Notes under the pieces: generated by a model
What the model saw: only the letters and a program-made list of their open reading frames with translations
Told to the model about the DNA's origin: nothing
Databases searched by the model: none
Assembly: GCA_950295325.1 (NCBI GenBank)
Contig: OX485803.1
Span: 14,448,001 to 14,512,000 of the forward strand
From: Polytrichum commune
Lineage: Eukaryota > Streptophyta > Polytrichopsida > Polytrichales > Polytrichaceae
Direction: 5' to 3'
Length of the DNA stretch: 64,000 bases
Program-made: the position numbers and the translations under genes
In this document: positions 46,810 through 58,989 of the stretch, one piece after another
How the letters are laid out: the number at the start of each line of letters is the position of its first letter
Position numbering within the stretch: the stretch's first letter is position 1

Positions 46810-49205
46810 TTTTCATGTTGGATGGATGAGGGATATGTGTGTTCACACCCACGTGGCTACACAAAAGGGTATTCTTTTGAGGGCATGTGATACAAAATGC
46901 ACATAGCAATAGGGTATCAATTTTCTTCATTTGTGCATACACTAGGCTATTTCCAATGCAATAAGACTTGTAAGTCCACATTGAGGGCTACGAGCATCTA
47001 GGAGTAGCCCACTAATTTCTTAGCCATGGCCCACATAGTTCATGGAGACATCATGTGCCCCCAAACTAGGAGATAGGTGGGTTGAGTGTACAAAATTCAT
47101 TGATTTAATGGGTAGACCCTCCTAATATGGAAATAGGGTTATGTTGGTACCGAAAGTATCATGGGTCAATGTGGACCTATGATCGTACGGGCCATGTTAT
47201 GCTAGATTTGGACACTGTCACTCCCAGTTTGATCACAAGCTATGTACATTTGTAAATCATGTGTTGTCAGAAGTTAATTGAAGATGAGCTATCTATCTAT
47301 ATTTCTTGAACAATTGGTACCCTTTTAGAAGATAAAATGGCACTTTGAGGTGCTTTTCATGATCCTATATGTAAATGTAATTTACACCGTGAAGTTATTT
47401 TACAAAATGACAGTACATGGAAATAAAATAAATTGGTTCATGGCTGCAACACTATCTTGAAACAATCCAACATTATCTTTGTATCTCTCAGTGGCCACCC
47501 CAAGCTTGCCTTCATCCAAATTCAATGACTTTTAGTCAATTGAGGCAACTTCTATACAAATCCAAAGACATTCATTGAACCTCACATAAGTTTTTTTTCC
47601 TCTAAATATAACAAACCCTATTTTATTAATACAATAAAACACTACCTAATATTTTCACGTATCCTATTTTAAATATAATATTGTATAATCATTTCATCCA
47701 AGCCATAGTAATTTCAAAATTTCTATAATTTCTATCTCTCTTGAATTAAAAAAAACCTTATATTTTTTCTCACGTGGTTTAATAAAACTTCGATAATGAC
47801 CTCCCCATACCATCATTACATTAGCCACTATAACTTTTAAGACATTCACTCATTTCTCTGGGATTCATCTAGTGGATGAAATAGTTTTCAATGATGTCAT
47901 CAATGAAACTTACATAAATGTATACTAGCCCTATTTCCCACATCACCTTTTCAAGCTATATGTATGTATGTAAGGCTTTTCATTAATTATCACTTTCCCA
48001 ACTTGTGTAATTTCTTGAGGATATTTCATCCCTACATGTTTGTATGTATATCCTCTTTATGGCCTAAGACTTTGTATATATGGGGTATAGATTTAAAGGC
48101 GAGTTATGCATGCATGGGGCATGCACATCATATTTAATTTCAACCCATGTGTCCAAACCTTGGGGAAAAGCTTTTGATTGTTTTGTCTTGGATTCTTTGA
48201 ATGCACAAAGCTTCTAGTAGAGGCAAAAGTATCATGGAGAAAAAACAAAATGTTGAAGTAACATGAAAAACTCGTGATCAACGCATCGTTATCGCACAAT
48301 TCTTGTCCTTTCTTTTAACATGTGCCACATTATTCTCTTGCAAAGCAAATTGTTACATAAGATTAATGCATGTGTTATAAACTACATACATATACACCAC
48401 TAGGTGTAACTTTACCATGATAATTGTATAATACACTACCCTTTGAAAACTTGTGATACAGTTGAACCTAAAATCATATTTTCTCTAACTTATAGATGTG
48501 TTTGATGAAAGCAAAAGGAACGTGTTCGATGACCATTAACCAATATAATATATTACATATACTTTAGGACTCTACAAAATTTGAAGAAATGCAGTAATGG
48601 CAACCATGCTCAGATGATAATTTGGAGTGTGGGCCACAAATACGTATGTCTCTAGGAGTTACATGTGGCATAACATTACACAGCTCCATGAGACCATGTA
48701 ACACGTGAGCATACAATAGTTCTCCTTTACTTATGAGATTCCATGTTTATGGGGAACACTCATGCTTTGTACTGTGCATTTTTCGTCTGTAAATCATCAG
48801 ATTTTTTTAATCACAACTTCTTCCTTTAAAAAGAGACCATCAGATCGGTGCTTAGAAATGAGCATATGCCAAGCTCGAGCTTTTGCCAACTTTTGCAAGA
48901 ATCCAACTTTCCAAGTCATGTGTGGACACACAATCCAAAAGTTGGAAATGATTTTCATAACAATAGGCACGGTGCTATAGGGCTACTTCCAATGCCTAAA
49001 TCGGACAAAGACTTCCCACCCACTCTTTTGTTGCATGTAGTCGCATCGTACAAGCCCTACCTATATAATCGGTTGAACATTTAAACAAAGGTGTACTAGG
49101 CATATGTTGTGTAGCTTTTTAAGTTTGGATAGGATTTCATTATTCCGCCAGGTGGGGCCATGCAGTGGGCCCGGGCATCTGGCCAGTTTGTTCGAGCACC
49201 TTACG
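46810..49205. other. AT-rich spacer, no gene recognised
   Basis: 46835-46985 shares blocks (ACACAAAAGGGTATT, GGGCATGTGATACAAAAT) with 63455-63560, another dispersed repeat. Otherwise nothing. Confidence 0.45.
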
Positions 49206-49212
49206 GGCCTTA

Positions 49213-49712
49213 GGGCCACCTCACACACGAGACTGAGAGCCCGTGACCATTACACTTCAAGCCACTCTCATTGGTGGAAAAGGTGGAGCCGGTCCAAATT
49301 CGCTTCACACTTCGCTTGAGGGACCAACGGAGTGTGTAAATGCAAGATGGATGTAAAGTCTACATGGGTTCCTACATGGCGTTGAATGGATCGTGTTTCA
49401 TGGTCACTTGGACTGTTTTCAAAAACCACCTCTTGGAGGTAGGCCTAACACAAAACCGAGAGACCACGGTACTCCGAAATCTTACAACTATTGATTTATT
49501 CTATTTTATCATGTGTGAGGACCCGCATGAGTAGACATTCATTGAGATAGCATTGAGTTGAGGGTCCGGTCACATATGACTTCACACTACACTTGAGGGT
49601 TTGTGACCACACTACATGATTTTGGAGGTGTGTTGGGACGGTCTTCGGACACTTTCTTTTGGGCTCTCATAATTTCATGGTCATAACTCTTGGCTCGTGT
49701 GTGAAGTGGCCC
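49213..49712 (-). mobile_element. Tourist-like MITE, family A, copy 2
   Basis: Inverse orientation to copy 1. The ends are GGGCCACCTCACAC and GTGTGAAGTGGCCC, the left flank TTA (49210-49212) and the right flank TAA (49713-49715). It is 500 bp and directly abuts copy 3. Confidence 0.75.
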
Positions 49713-50064
49713 TAAGGGCCACTTCACACATGAGCCAAAGGCCATGACCATGGAATGGTGAGGGTCTTTGAGTATTATCCAAAGGTTGTACCATGGGTGT
49801 TGGGCTACCCATTTTATGTGGGGATGGGTCCTCAAACATAGTGTGAAGTCAGAATGGATCACGTTGAGGGACCTTTGCATGTTTTATTCGTGGGAAAGGA
49901 GGGGCACCCCTACCTCACTAGCTAGTTATATATCTTCATTCTCTTTTTTTAAACTTTTTTTTTTGAGTTTTACATTGATGAGAAAGGAAAAGAGAGCATG
50001 ATGGATCATATTGAGAGAAGAGGGAGGATTCTTGTTGCATTGGCTTTATAATGGTGTTTGCACA

Positions 50065-50434
50065 AGCACCACGGGCCTTGGCTTGGTGGTTAGGGCTCAT
50101 GGCCCCCAATGAGGAGGTTGTGGGTTCTATTCCCCGTGCTGGCGTGGTGCTCACCACCTTAGTCCACCCAACTATGGTGGGGGGTCCTTAGACCTTGTTG
50201 TATGGGTACCTCAAAGCCCTTTGGGGGGATACCATGTCCGGTATCTTCAAGGCACTAGTGGCTAGCTAGGAACTAGTATAGTGTGTCACTATAGTGTCCA
50301 TCCTCAAAAGGGGAGAGTAGTATTGCCCCAATGTCCCCTTGTCCAGTGGACATCGGGTCATTGACATTACGAACGGACACTTTATTCACGCCAACCCCTT
50401 GCTAAAAAGGGACCGGAGTTTCTATCTATCTATT
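50065..50434 (+). mobile_element. tRNA-derived SINE with 13-bp target duplication
   Basis: Pol III-type internal promoter: A-box-like TGGCTTGGTGG (50079-50089) and B-box-like GGTTCTATTCC (50123-50133). The 3' end is a short CTAT repeat. It is flanked by TGGTGTTTGCACA at 50052-50064 and 50435-50447, an identical 13-bp target-site duplication diagnostic of LINE-mediated retrotransposition. About 370 bp. Confidence 0.8.
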
Positions 50435-50449
50435 TGGTGTTTGCACATG

Positions 50450-50840
50450 ATTGTGCAACATATGCTTGATATGCAAGCATTGGCACTCAACGGAGAATGG
50501 GAAAATGCCCTGATTTTGAGCATTTGCTTTGAGGGTATGAAGATGAGCGATCATAGTATGTGGACATTTGAGAGAAATGTAGGATTCACCGATTTAGTTA
50601 TTGATGGGTTCTTTCACGAAAAAATTGCTCAAACAAAGAACTCATGTATGTTACAACACATTCAAGTTTCTTTGTGAAAGGTTAGGTCCATATTTGTAGA
50701 GAAAGGATACATGTATGAGAGAATAAACTTTATTCAGTTGAGAATAAAGTTGCAATGCCATTACAAAGGATTGGGACTGGAAATACGTTGTGTATTGTAA
50801 CAGACGTATATGTTGATGCAATTCCGGCAAACTTGACACC
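50450..50840 (+). repeat. Family-F repeat, copy 2
   Basis: Matches the reverse complement of 36340-36785. The SINE inserted at its left edge. Confidence 0.65.
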
Positions 50841-51031
50841 CTTATCCACAACTTGCCATGTAGGACTCCATGTGGACTATTCATCCGCGAACTTTTCTTT
50901 GGGCCTTTAGGCCCTCACCTCCTAGTGTGAAGTGAACTTGGATGGTCTCCACCTTTCCGACCAATGAGAGCTCTTACATAGCCATGGTCATGGGCCTTCA
51001 GCCTTGTGTGTGAAGTGGCCCTAAGGTTGTA

Positions 51032-51115
51032 CAGAATTTCATCATTCCGCCACGTGGGACTGTGCGGTGGGCCCGGGAATCTCGCCAGTTTGTTCGAGCA
51101 CCTTACCGGCCGGCC
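51032..51115 (+). repeat. 84-bp segment duplicated on the other side of the MITE cluster
   Basis: CATTATTCCGCC-type sequence with GTGGGCCCGGG and CCAGTTTGTTCGAGCACCTTA also lies at 49128-49211. The two copies bracket MITE copies 2 and 3. Confidence 0.7.
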
Positions 51116-51385
51116 TGATTCTCGGGCTCCTGCAACGGGCAGCAGGAAAATTATGGACGGGCCCGGCTTGGGGATCGACCGGCTGGTATCCGGTGGGAAA
51201 CCGGCTCCGCTGCCGCGTCTACCGGCTGTGAAGAAAGTGAACACCCACCCACCACCCCCAGAGACCTTCTTCACGCATGTGTGGAACCTGCGATCACCAT
51301 ATATATTCCGCCGTAATTTGTCCTGGAATGCCAATTAGCACACAACTCCTGCTTGCGGATTCAAGTCCGCATGCTAAGAAAGTGA

Positions 51386-52011
51386 TCAATCTGACCACAA
51401 TGCGCTCATGAAGCATGGATGCATGCGAATGTCACAAATTAACAGTTCACGTTTTCCAGTTCTGCTGGATTGCCGTGAAGAATACTGTACTCCAGAAGAA
51501 GGAAGCGCTTGATCAACTGATCGATGTGGCCCACATTCTTCAGTTTTCAGAAACATTTCACTGGGTTGAGAAACCCATCCTGCAGAGATCAGCAGAAGTA
51601 GCCTTACTTACTTAATTACCTGGGTCAGATGACACTTGCAAGCTCCTCCCTCTGATGTCCATGCATGGGCCCTCATTGCTTGGAACAAGCGAGATCTGAA
51701 CAACGGGAAGCGTTGACAACCACAAAATCCACACATTCTATCCAAGATTTACAGTACGTTAATCTCTTGAACTATACTCGACCACTTCGTACAAACTTCC
51801 AGTAACCACAAGGAGAAATTAACTGCTCCACAATCCTATCAACAACATGCAATCTCTCGCCCCAAAACCCCACGTCTGAGTACCTGAGTACCTGAGTACC
51901 CGAAGGCATAGTAGTTGAGAATTACTGTGCATTTCAGGGTCCCCAAGGCACCCTGAATCTGTAAACCTGAAGTTGCCGGAACTTTAATCTGCACAAGATT
52001 CTTGTTCTCAT
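51386..52011 (-). CDS. Two phase-compatible orphan exons, product unknown
   Basis: Exon A 52011-51892 is preceded by GCTGCAG and encodes VQIKVPATSGLQIQGALGTL then KCTVILNYYAFGYSG. It ends at CAG|GTACTC in phase 1. Exon B 51579-51386 is preceded by CTCTGCAG, starts in phase 1 (WVSQPSEMFLKTEECGP) and ends with TGA. The joined segment is about 104 residues with no recognised family. The donor sequence is part of an 8-bp unit repeated three times. Upstream exons were not found, so it may be the 3' end of a gene broken by insertions. A plus-strand frame through exon B (51415-51615) is also open, which lowers confidence. Confidence 0.35.
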
Positions 52012-52784
52012 CTGCAGCAACTATGAGACGACTTTGACAGTTTTTGTAGGTTGCATATAAATTTATTATTTCTTGATTTTATTAATTTTTTGCTTTTTGT
52101 TTCTTGGGTAGACTTTGTATAGATTTGCTAATCTAGGGAATTTTTGGGGGAATTTTCCAAGCTACTTAACCTTCCTAAAGTAGCAGAAGGTTCCTAAAGT
52201 GCCGCTTTAAGGCCTCGATACCTTAAATATGTTTTAGCTTTAAGGCCTCAATACCTTTAGTAACCAAAGTATATTGACCGCAAAATCTTGAATGAATGAG
52301 CATGCAACCAATCTTGTTGAAGTTAAAAATTGTGGCATCGACTCCCTTGAACTTGATATGAGTAAGGTTTTCCAAGGATAGGTGACACTACTGGTTCGCA
52401 CCATTTCCAAGTTCCTTTGCATTCTCCTAAAATTGTTTGTGTCGACCAACAGCTATGATAGAGGGAAAATCAAAAAACTATTTACCACCTCTTACCACAC
52501 TCATGTGAGATAATCCATGAGAGATGGAAAAACATTGTGCTCCAATGTGTTGTGCAACCTTGAAGCTGGTGACGACATGCATCGTGTGATGGAGATCCCT
52601 TCTAGCTTGGTGATTCCACAATTTGGTACAAGGAATTCTTCTACCAAATGCTTGACCTTGGAGATGTCTCCTACTAAGTTGTGGATCTCCAAAGCTACAA
52701 TATCGTGTGCTCTACCTACTACAAACATATGAATGGTACGCTTGTCCAAGGATTATCTCTGCATTCAAATTTAAGTCAATTTAA

Positions 52785-52871
52785 CATAACATTATTCAGA
52801 TCCATAACAGTGTTTTGTGGGACTGACAATATCACACAAAATATTTTGTTATGGATCCGAATAATGTTATG
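52785..52871. repeat. Compact 25-bp-arm hairpin
   Basis: CATAACATTATTCAGATCC at 52785 continues to 52809 and is reverse-complemented at 52847-52871 with one mismatch, leaving a loop of about 37 bases. Confidence 0.7.
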
Positions 52872-52952
52872 AACTCACGTTTCTTGCTAAAAATTATTTA
52901 AAACCTCAAATGCCATGTGTCCAAGATTGATGAAGTGATAAGTCACATGGTA

Positions 52953-53376
52953 AGGTAGAAATACCATAACCCGTTAATCACCCTCTAGCCGTGCACTAGA
53001 CCGATGCCATAATGGTAAAGTGCCATTTCTAAAATGAATTGTGGCTCGGCGGCAACTTCAATGCGAGTACACTTAGTGTAGTCAATGGGAGTCAAGTGTT
53101 AATGTACTCATGAGGTAACCGATTTAGACGATGTTTTGTATGGAAATACGGATTACTGTGTTCGGTGTAGGGAGAATCTAGTGAACGAGTAGGGAGTTGG
53201 ACAACTTTCCACTTTGAAAAATTGTAGCGTTTTTTTTATATAGGGCAGAAAAATATGAAACAACTTGCAATTTTCATGAATCCTTCTCTTCTATCTTGGC
53301 AAAATCATCTCATGATTGTCAGACCAGATCTTCAATGCGAATCACCTTATTTTCATGGGTTATGGTATTTCTACCT
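52953..53376 (+). mobile_element. Family-C MITE, copy 2
   Basis: The ends are AGGTAGAAATACCATAACCC and its inverse GGGTTATGGTATTTCTACCT (20-bp perfect terminal repeats), flanked by TA on both sides (52951-52952, 53377-53378). 424 bp. Confidence 0.75.
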
Positions 53377-53379
53377 TAC

Positions 53380-55020
53380 ATAGATCCACGTTGCTAAATC
53401 TCATCGAGCCAATCAAGCTCACTTTGGCAGTGTATGGCAGATATTTTCAGAGGCCTGGTCCAAATGGTGGCGATTGAAACCTTAACACATAAAAAGTGGT
53501 CAATAAAGGAAAATTTGCTTGTGCAAGTCTTCGAGAACCACAAGCATTGTCAAGCAATCCAATTACAGTAAGTTATGTGGGCAACCAGCGGCCACAACTC
53601 TTATTTGTACGCCATAAGTTAAGTCGTAACTACAGTGCACGGCCATTTGTAAGGTACTCTTTTTCTCTCTAAGTTATAGTGAAAAAGTTCATGTTGTCTT
53701 GTCCCTTGTCTCTATTGATCTCAACTATTGTAGAATAATATGAACTCTGTTAATTATTCTATTGATTGCTCCTTCAGATTTGTCTCCACAACACTATTCA
53801 GCTCCTATCAGCCATTCCATGCTAACAATATCGGTACATTGTTTCACTTGAGTTTTGAACCTGAATTTGTCAGTGTAATGATCTAACGTACATGAGAATG
53901 AATGTAGTATAATGTTGAATAAAATTTGGTGTATTCCCAGCCCCACCCAGCATACAGACTCAACAGAGTAAAGTTATGTCACCAAATTGAAGAATTGAAG
54001 TTGCATTGTGCAACACCACAACAATGTACTCACTACACTGATCATCCCATTTAGTGAGGGTTGGCTAATAGTGTGTGTGGGATATAAGTGAAGGCGATAC
54101 TAAATTTCTTTACACTACGAAATTAGTGCCACTCGAAGATCTAGGGTTTCAGGAGCCCAAAATGTTTTTGCCATTGTTTTTGTTAGGTTTTTAATGAGTA
54201 GCAATGCTATCATACCATTTTACAATACTTGAAGTTGTTGTTGTTACACCACCATCGAGAATGATTCTCGAAGTTGCGACATCAAGGTTCAAAGCACCTT
54301 AGAGCACACATTAATTTTCTTTAAACATATGGCAAATGAACATGTATTCATGAATTTAGTATCACTCGGTGAAAAATTTAACCCTCATTGATTTTGAGAA
54401 TTGGCAAAATAGTGTGTGTTTCATGAATTAATACCACATGCACCACATGAGATTATCAATGTACTAAGTAGTAGATTTCATTGCGATCATCTATATTAAA
54501 TTTGGATAAGTTATTAGTTTAGATAAGACATTATCTAACATTTTTTTCATTTTCAACGTGAAGGTGTCTAATTAAGTTACTCATCTAAATTGGACACTCA
54601 AATTTAAGCAGTGTGTGGTTAGATGTGGATCTAAGAATGAACATCAAAAAAAAAAAAAAGCAATCGGACTATGTGCTCAAAATTTGTTAACCATTCTACG
54701 CTAACAATCACCATAATTTGGGGGGGGGGGACCCTTCATCGTAGTTTTATGACACACCACATTCCACTCTAAAAAACCATAGCAGCAACAATGGAGCTCA
54801 AAATTTCCACAGATTGACGCTATATCGAATTTGCAAATCCAAGAATAATCCTACCTCTAAAATGACAAACACCAAAAACCAACCCATTTAAGACACATTT
54901 TACTTTACTTCTGGATTGTTGAAAGAATGAGCAGGGTAAAGTGTTAGCCCTTCTTGTACATACCTTCTAAAATTTCACATTCTTTTTGCATCAAATGATG
55001 TGTTTGCCCTCACAGGCGAA
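53380..55020. other. AT-rich spacer, no gene recognised
   Basis: Short frames only, plus homopolymer runs near 54643 and 54720. Confidence 0.5.
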
Positions 55021-55024
55021 AACA

Positions 55025-55248
55025 CTACACTAAATATGATACTTAGTGTCACTTACTATTTGGAGTTACACGGTGGTACATCTCTCTATTATTGATATAA
55101 AATTTTCACCAAGTAAAGTTGTTGATGTTCTTTAATATCTAAACAACCAATTTGACATTTGTTAGTAAAATGTAAGATATACATTTAATAGATAGAGCAT
55201 TGTGTAATTCCAAATAGTAAGTGACACTAAATATCATGTTTAGTGTAG
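55025..55248. mobile_element. Foldback MITE with 47-bp terminal inverted repeats
   Basis: The left arm 55025-55071 (CTACACTAAATATGATACTT and on to GGAGTTACAC) and right arm 55202-55248 match at about 44 of 47 positions. The spacer is 130 bases of AT-rich DNA. Confidence 0.7.
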
Positions 55249-55249
55249 T

Positions 55250-56660
55250 AGGGGTAGAATCAGAATTTCATATGGCTGCAAGCAGTTCATTTGTGGGCTC
55301 ACATTTCTTTTTGGAATACAGCCAATGGAAGTGCTTCGCCCAATCCTGGAGAAATTTCAATTCTTGTTGGAGCATCTGCATGTACTGGTAATAAGAGACT
55401 CAATGTAAACACATATGGTGCATATATATATATATATATTCTTGTTCACCAGCCCTACAATATGATTGGACACCACATTACTCAATAGGCAAGCCCTTTC
55501 CATCCAGAATTGATGTCAATATAGTGTACTTGAACCATAGATAAAGGCTATTATACTTCAGTACATTTGAAAGGCGTTTTACGAGCAAGGTAGCAGAAGC
55601 AAAGGAACACTTACAAAGGCATGCCTCAAAGAGCCTACCATTTTTTACATCTACTATTGTAGGTGAAGATGAGTAACAAGTTACCATATCAATCTGACAA
55701 ACACAACAACCCAAAGTCAGTGAATTTTCAGTTATGTAAATGCGAGTACCACCTTTGAGAGAATGAAGGACGACCTTTCGTTGAAAGACCAAAAAGCCTA
55801 TGACAAAATGTGTACTGGGCTTCCCTAATATTTTAAACAAGAAGGAAACCATCAGTGATTAAAATGAGTACCTTAATCCATAATGCAGCTTGACCCTCGA
55901 GATGAGTCAAGATGAAGTTGTGGGTTCAAATTCAGTACTCCTACAAATGCAAGGACCATCACAAAAGCATAACGATATAGCCAGGGTAGGCACTTTTCCA
56001 ATTTCTCCACCACTAATCCTTGTATTAAGGACCAAAGAAGAACCCACAAGAGAGTTATCCTTTAATTCAACAGGAGATTTGTCAGGAGTTGGTCCCTCAT
56101 GATTTTCCATTTGTTGTTTTGCATACAATATCAATAATTTCTTTCCACTTGTGGTGCATGCTCAGCGGTAGTGTTCGAACTTGAATGAAGAGCAACCTAT
56201 TTCAGTTCATTGAAAGCCAAGTTCATATTAGCACCTTTGGGCATCCTAAGATGAGTTCAACCCTCAATGAACGATGTAGAATGTTCTTTGTTCAAACCTT
56301 CAAGCATGAGCCAAAAACTTACTGAATGTGGAAGGCATTGTATACAAAACAATTAACTCTTGACCAAAAATCAGTTCAATTATAGGATAACTTTAATATG
56401 CACAGGGTTTCACATATCCAATTGGATCCATGACAGAATTACCCATGCTGGCTACCCACTTGAATCAACATGGCAGAAACATGGGAACACTGAACAAATA
56501 GACCACAAAACAACCAAAAGAGTCCTCCAAATTTCTTATGCATCTCATGCAAATGACAAGAAATGGGCGTTCAAGTGGACATGCTTGGCCTACTTCTGTC
56601 CATTACAGCAAAATTAAACAGTAGTCATGGACCAGAAATGCTGAAATCTTGAAAACTCGC
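55250..56660. other. Spacer with a possible tRNA-derived fragment
   Basis: GTTGTGGGTTCAAATTC at about 55917 resembles a Pol III B box, but no A box or target duplication was found. An exon-like plus ORF at 55311-55390 has AG and GT edges but no recognisable product. Confidence 0.35.
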
Positions 56661-56666
56661 ACCACA

Positions 56667-57757
56667 TCACTGAATAGTGCGCAAGCCCAACTCTGTCCAC
56701 TTTTCCTGGTTTGCAAGTAATTGCTCTTGATCTGTCACAAAACAAAAGCCCTATTAAAACAATAAGGCTTGGGATAATTCTTCTATACCAACCAATGATG
56801 ACATTTCTTAATAGTGCAATGCAGTGAAAATATGGCATGCATTGTAAGCGCCACTTCACACTATGCCAAAGACCATGAAATTGTGAGGGCCCTTGAAACT
56901 CATCCAAAGGAAGTACTGTGGAATATTGAAATTGATTTGTGTGGTCAAGGGCCTTCAAGTGTACTATAAAGACGTACATGGCCGGGCTCTCAATCAAATA
57001 CTATTTCACTACCATCCTATTCATGTGATCTTTCTACACAAAAAGTTAAATCGAGTGTAGTGAGATTTTGAAGTGTCATGGTCTCCCGGTTGTGTGTTGG
57101 ACCCATCTCTTTGAGGGTGGGCTTGATGCAAAGTATGGTAGACACATTATCCATTGCATGCCATGTAGGACTCATGTAGGTTTTTCATCCATTCAAACTT
57201 CCTTGGTCACTTGGCCCTCAAGCTCTAGTGTAAAGTGAAGTGGGACAGTCTTGACAATTTCCACCACTGAAAGATTTTAGGTGTTCAATGGTCACAGACT
57301 TTCAAGCTCTAATGTAAAATGGACCTAAATTTGATGAAAGAGTTGTGTAAATGAGCTAGAAAGTCTTTTATGGCCCACAAAATATAGATTGCCAATTGAG
57401 ATCATCCAACACTTCAGCCTTCCAGGTTAGAATCTAGATATATTACATAAGATCAAAATTGTCACCACAATATTGAATCACATACTTGATTCATCAATCT
57501 CATCAGCTGGAGGAGTCACACCGGCAGGAAAAGGAATGTCTGCAAAACAAGTCCAGGCAGGATAGTTTAATTCCAGTAAAGAACAGCTATATGAAACAAC
57601 TTCAAACCCTGTTGCCAAAATCAATAGCACCTTGTCTATGGTAAATTAAATATTTCTCATACTTCACTTAGAGGTGCATACCATCATGGGGTAATCTGTC
57701 TAGAAGCCACTCATCATCAACAATATCCAGAAGAATGCCTGGAAAAAGCTCTGCCAT
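56667..57757 (-). CDS. APC13: Anaphase-promoting complex subunit 13 (BONSAI)
   Basis: Three coding exons, 57757-57682, 57539-57486 and 56731-56667 (76+54+65 nt, phases 1 and 1), encode 64 residues. The N-terminus MAELFPGILLDIVDDEWLLD, then LPHDDIPFP, is the APC13/BONSAI signature, and the tail WTELGLRTIQ matches the family's conserved W-x-[DE]-L ending. APC13 is a small structural subunit of the APC/C ubiquitin ligase that stabilises TPR subunits and supports cell-cycle progression; this is family knowledge. Length is normal for plants. The first coding exon begins with about 50 nt of UTR after an acceptor near 57809. A 5' UTR exon ending at the GTATGT donor near 59011 is plausible. Intron 2 hosts a Tourist-like MITE. 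Confidence 0.9.
56848..57325 (+). mobile_element. Tourist-like MITE, family A, copy 4, in APC13 intron 2
   Basis: The left end is GCGCCACTTCACAC after TAA (56845-56847) and the right end ATGGACC before TAA (57326-57328). 478 bp. It is in the antisense orientation relative to APC13 if copy 1 is taken as forward. Confidence 0.65.
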
Positions 57758-58379
57758 GTTCTCACTCACAATTCCCGCAAGAATTGATGTGAGAGCTTGG
57801 TATCTGCAAAAACCAGGATGTGCAGTTGGGTGATGTTAATGCCTGCATTTTTACATGAATAATTCTCGGAATAAGTATGAAAACTGCAACTAGCCCATCA
57901 ATTTGTACAAATGCTTTGCTTCTACTTACACTATGGTTTAGTCTCAAATAGCGATGTGATGTAGAGCTTCAACCACATTGATCTGGGAGTCATCCAACAT
58001 CTCCATGTTCTTCTCGTGGTTCGAAATAAAAGTAGTGCCATAATAAAATTTGAAATGACTTTAAATCCAGAAGTAGATGGAGATTGTCACACCTGAATTT
58101 CTCAAGATCTCACACGATAACTAAGGTAATGTGGGCCTTATGTGGTCACTCTTCTTAACTGAAGACCTATATTTGAGTGGTACACGGCTGGTTGTTATGA
58201 ACAGACACCAAAAAACCATCATCATGTGTTACGATGAGATGGGACTATGTGCTCATAATATGATAAGCATTCTAGGACCAACACAGTGGGGAAGGTCTAT
58301 GTGATAACTTAGAGAGATAGAGAATTTTCATTTCGACCTGTCATAGCTACTTATAACCTGTCGTGGAACTCCGATGATT

Positions 58380-58520
58380 CTGAAACTTGGAATGACAATC
58401 TTCGTGATTCACTGCAATTGCTAACCGGAAGGGACAATTCCCAATCAGATCTAACAGCCAAAATTGTCTGTGGAATTGGAAATGCCCACAATTGGGCCAC
58501 ATACCTTACAAGCAAAGTAG
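58380..58520 (-). repeat. Family-D repeat, copy 2
   Basis: Reverse complement of the KXD1-intron repeat (AGCCAAAATTGTCTGTGGAATT, GACAATTCCCAATC). Confidence 0.5.
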
Positions 58521-58989
58521 TGACCCCCTAGGTTACATGAAATGGGATAAGGGAACCATAAAAGCAGAGATGCTGATTAAATAAGCTCATGATGAGAAAA
58601 AACCGTTTGAAGCGACCCATTATGATTGAGATGAATGTGTTGAAGTTTTTACAAATACACAGTACTCATATATTATGAGCTTTACTGAAGACCCAAAAAC
58701 CCTAATATATTAGGAGTAGAACTATAGCGAATCACATGTATTGCACCATTTTGCGAGAGAAGGTTTTTAACTCTGAAGATCGTAGCTACTTCTTCAGCAA
58801 CATGTCAGAATGTTCACTGCCGAGGATCTACATCCATCTCTGGTGCGCCCTCGATGGATACTTCTGTTTGCATATGATGCTTCCCCTTCAATTGTAAAAC
58901 CTGAAACCCTAACAATTCTCCTAAATCTTCCACACTACTGATGAATGAACCTTCAAACTCCATCCCGTTTCTAAAATAAAATCCCACCA

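Larger units (their letters stand above)
49716..51021 (+). mobile_element. Tourist-like MITE, family A, copy 3, with nested insertions
   Basis: The left end is GGGCCACTTCACAC right after the shared TAA. The right end is GTGTGAAGTGGCCC followed by TAA (51022-51024). It is 1306 bp long because a SINE (50065-50434) and a family-F repeat (50450-50840) lie inside. Confidence 0.7.

Noticed and set aside
49936-50157. Minus frame ending ARGIEPTTSSLG
   Set aside because: This peptide is the usual antisense translation of a tRNA-derived SINE B box, not a gene.
51006-51338. GC-rich frames on both strands beside the MITE cluster
   Set aside because: They run through the duplicated 84-bp repeat and MITE end and lack domain patterns.
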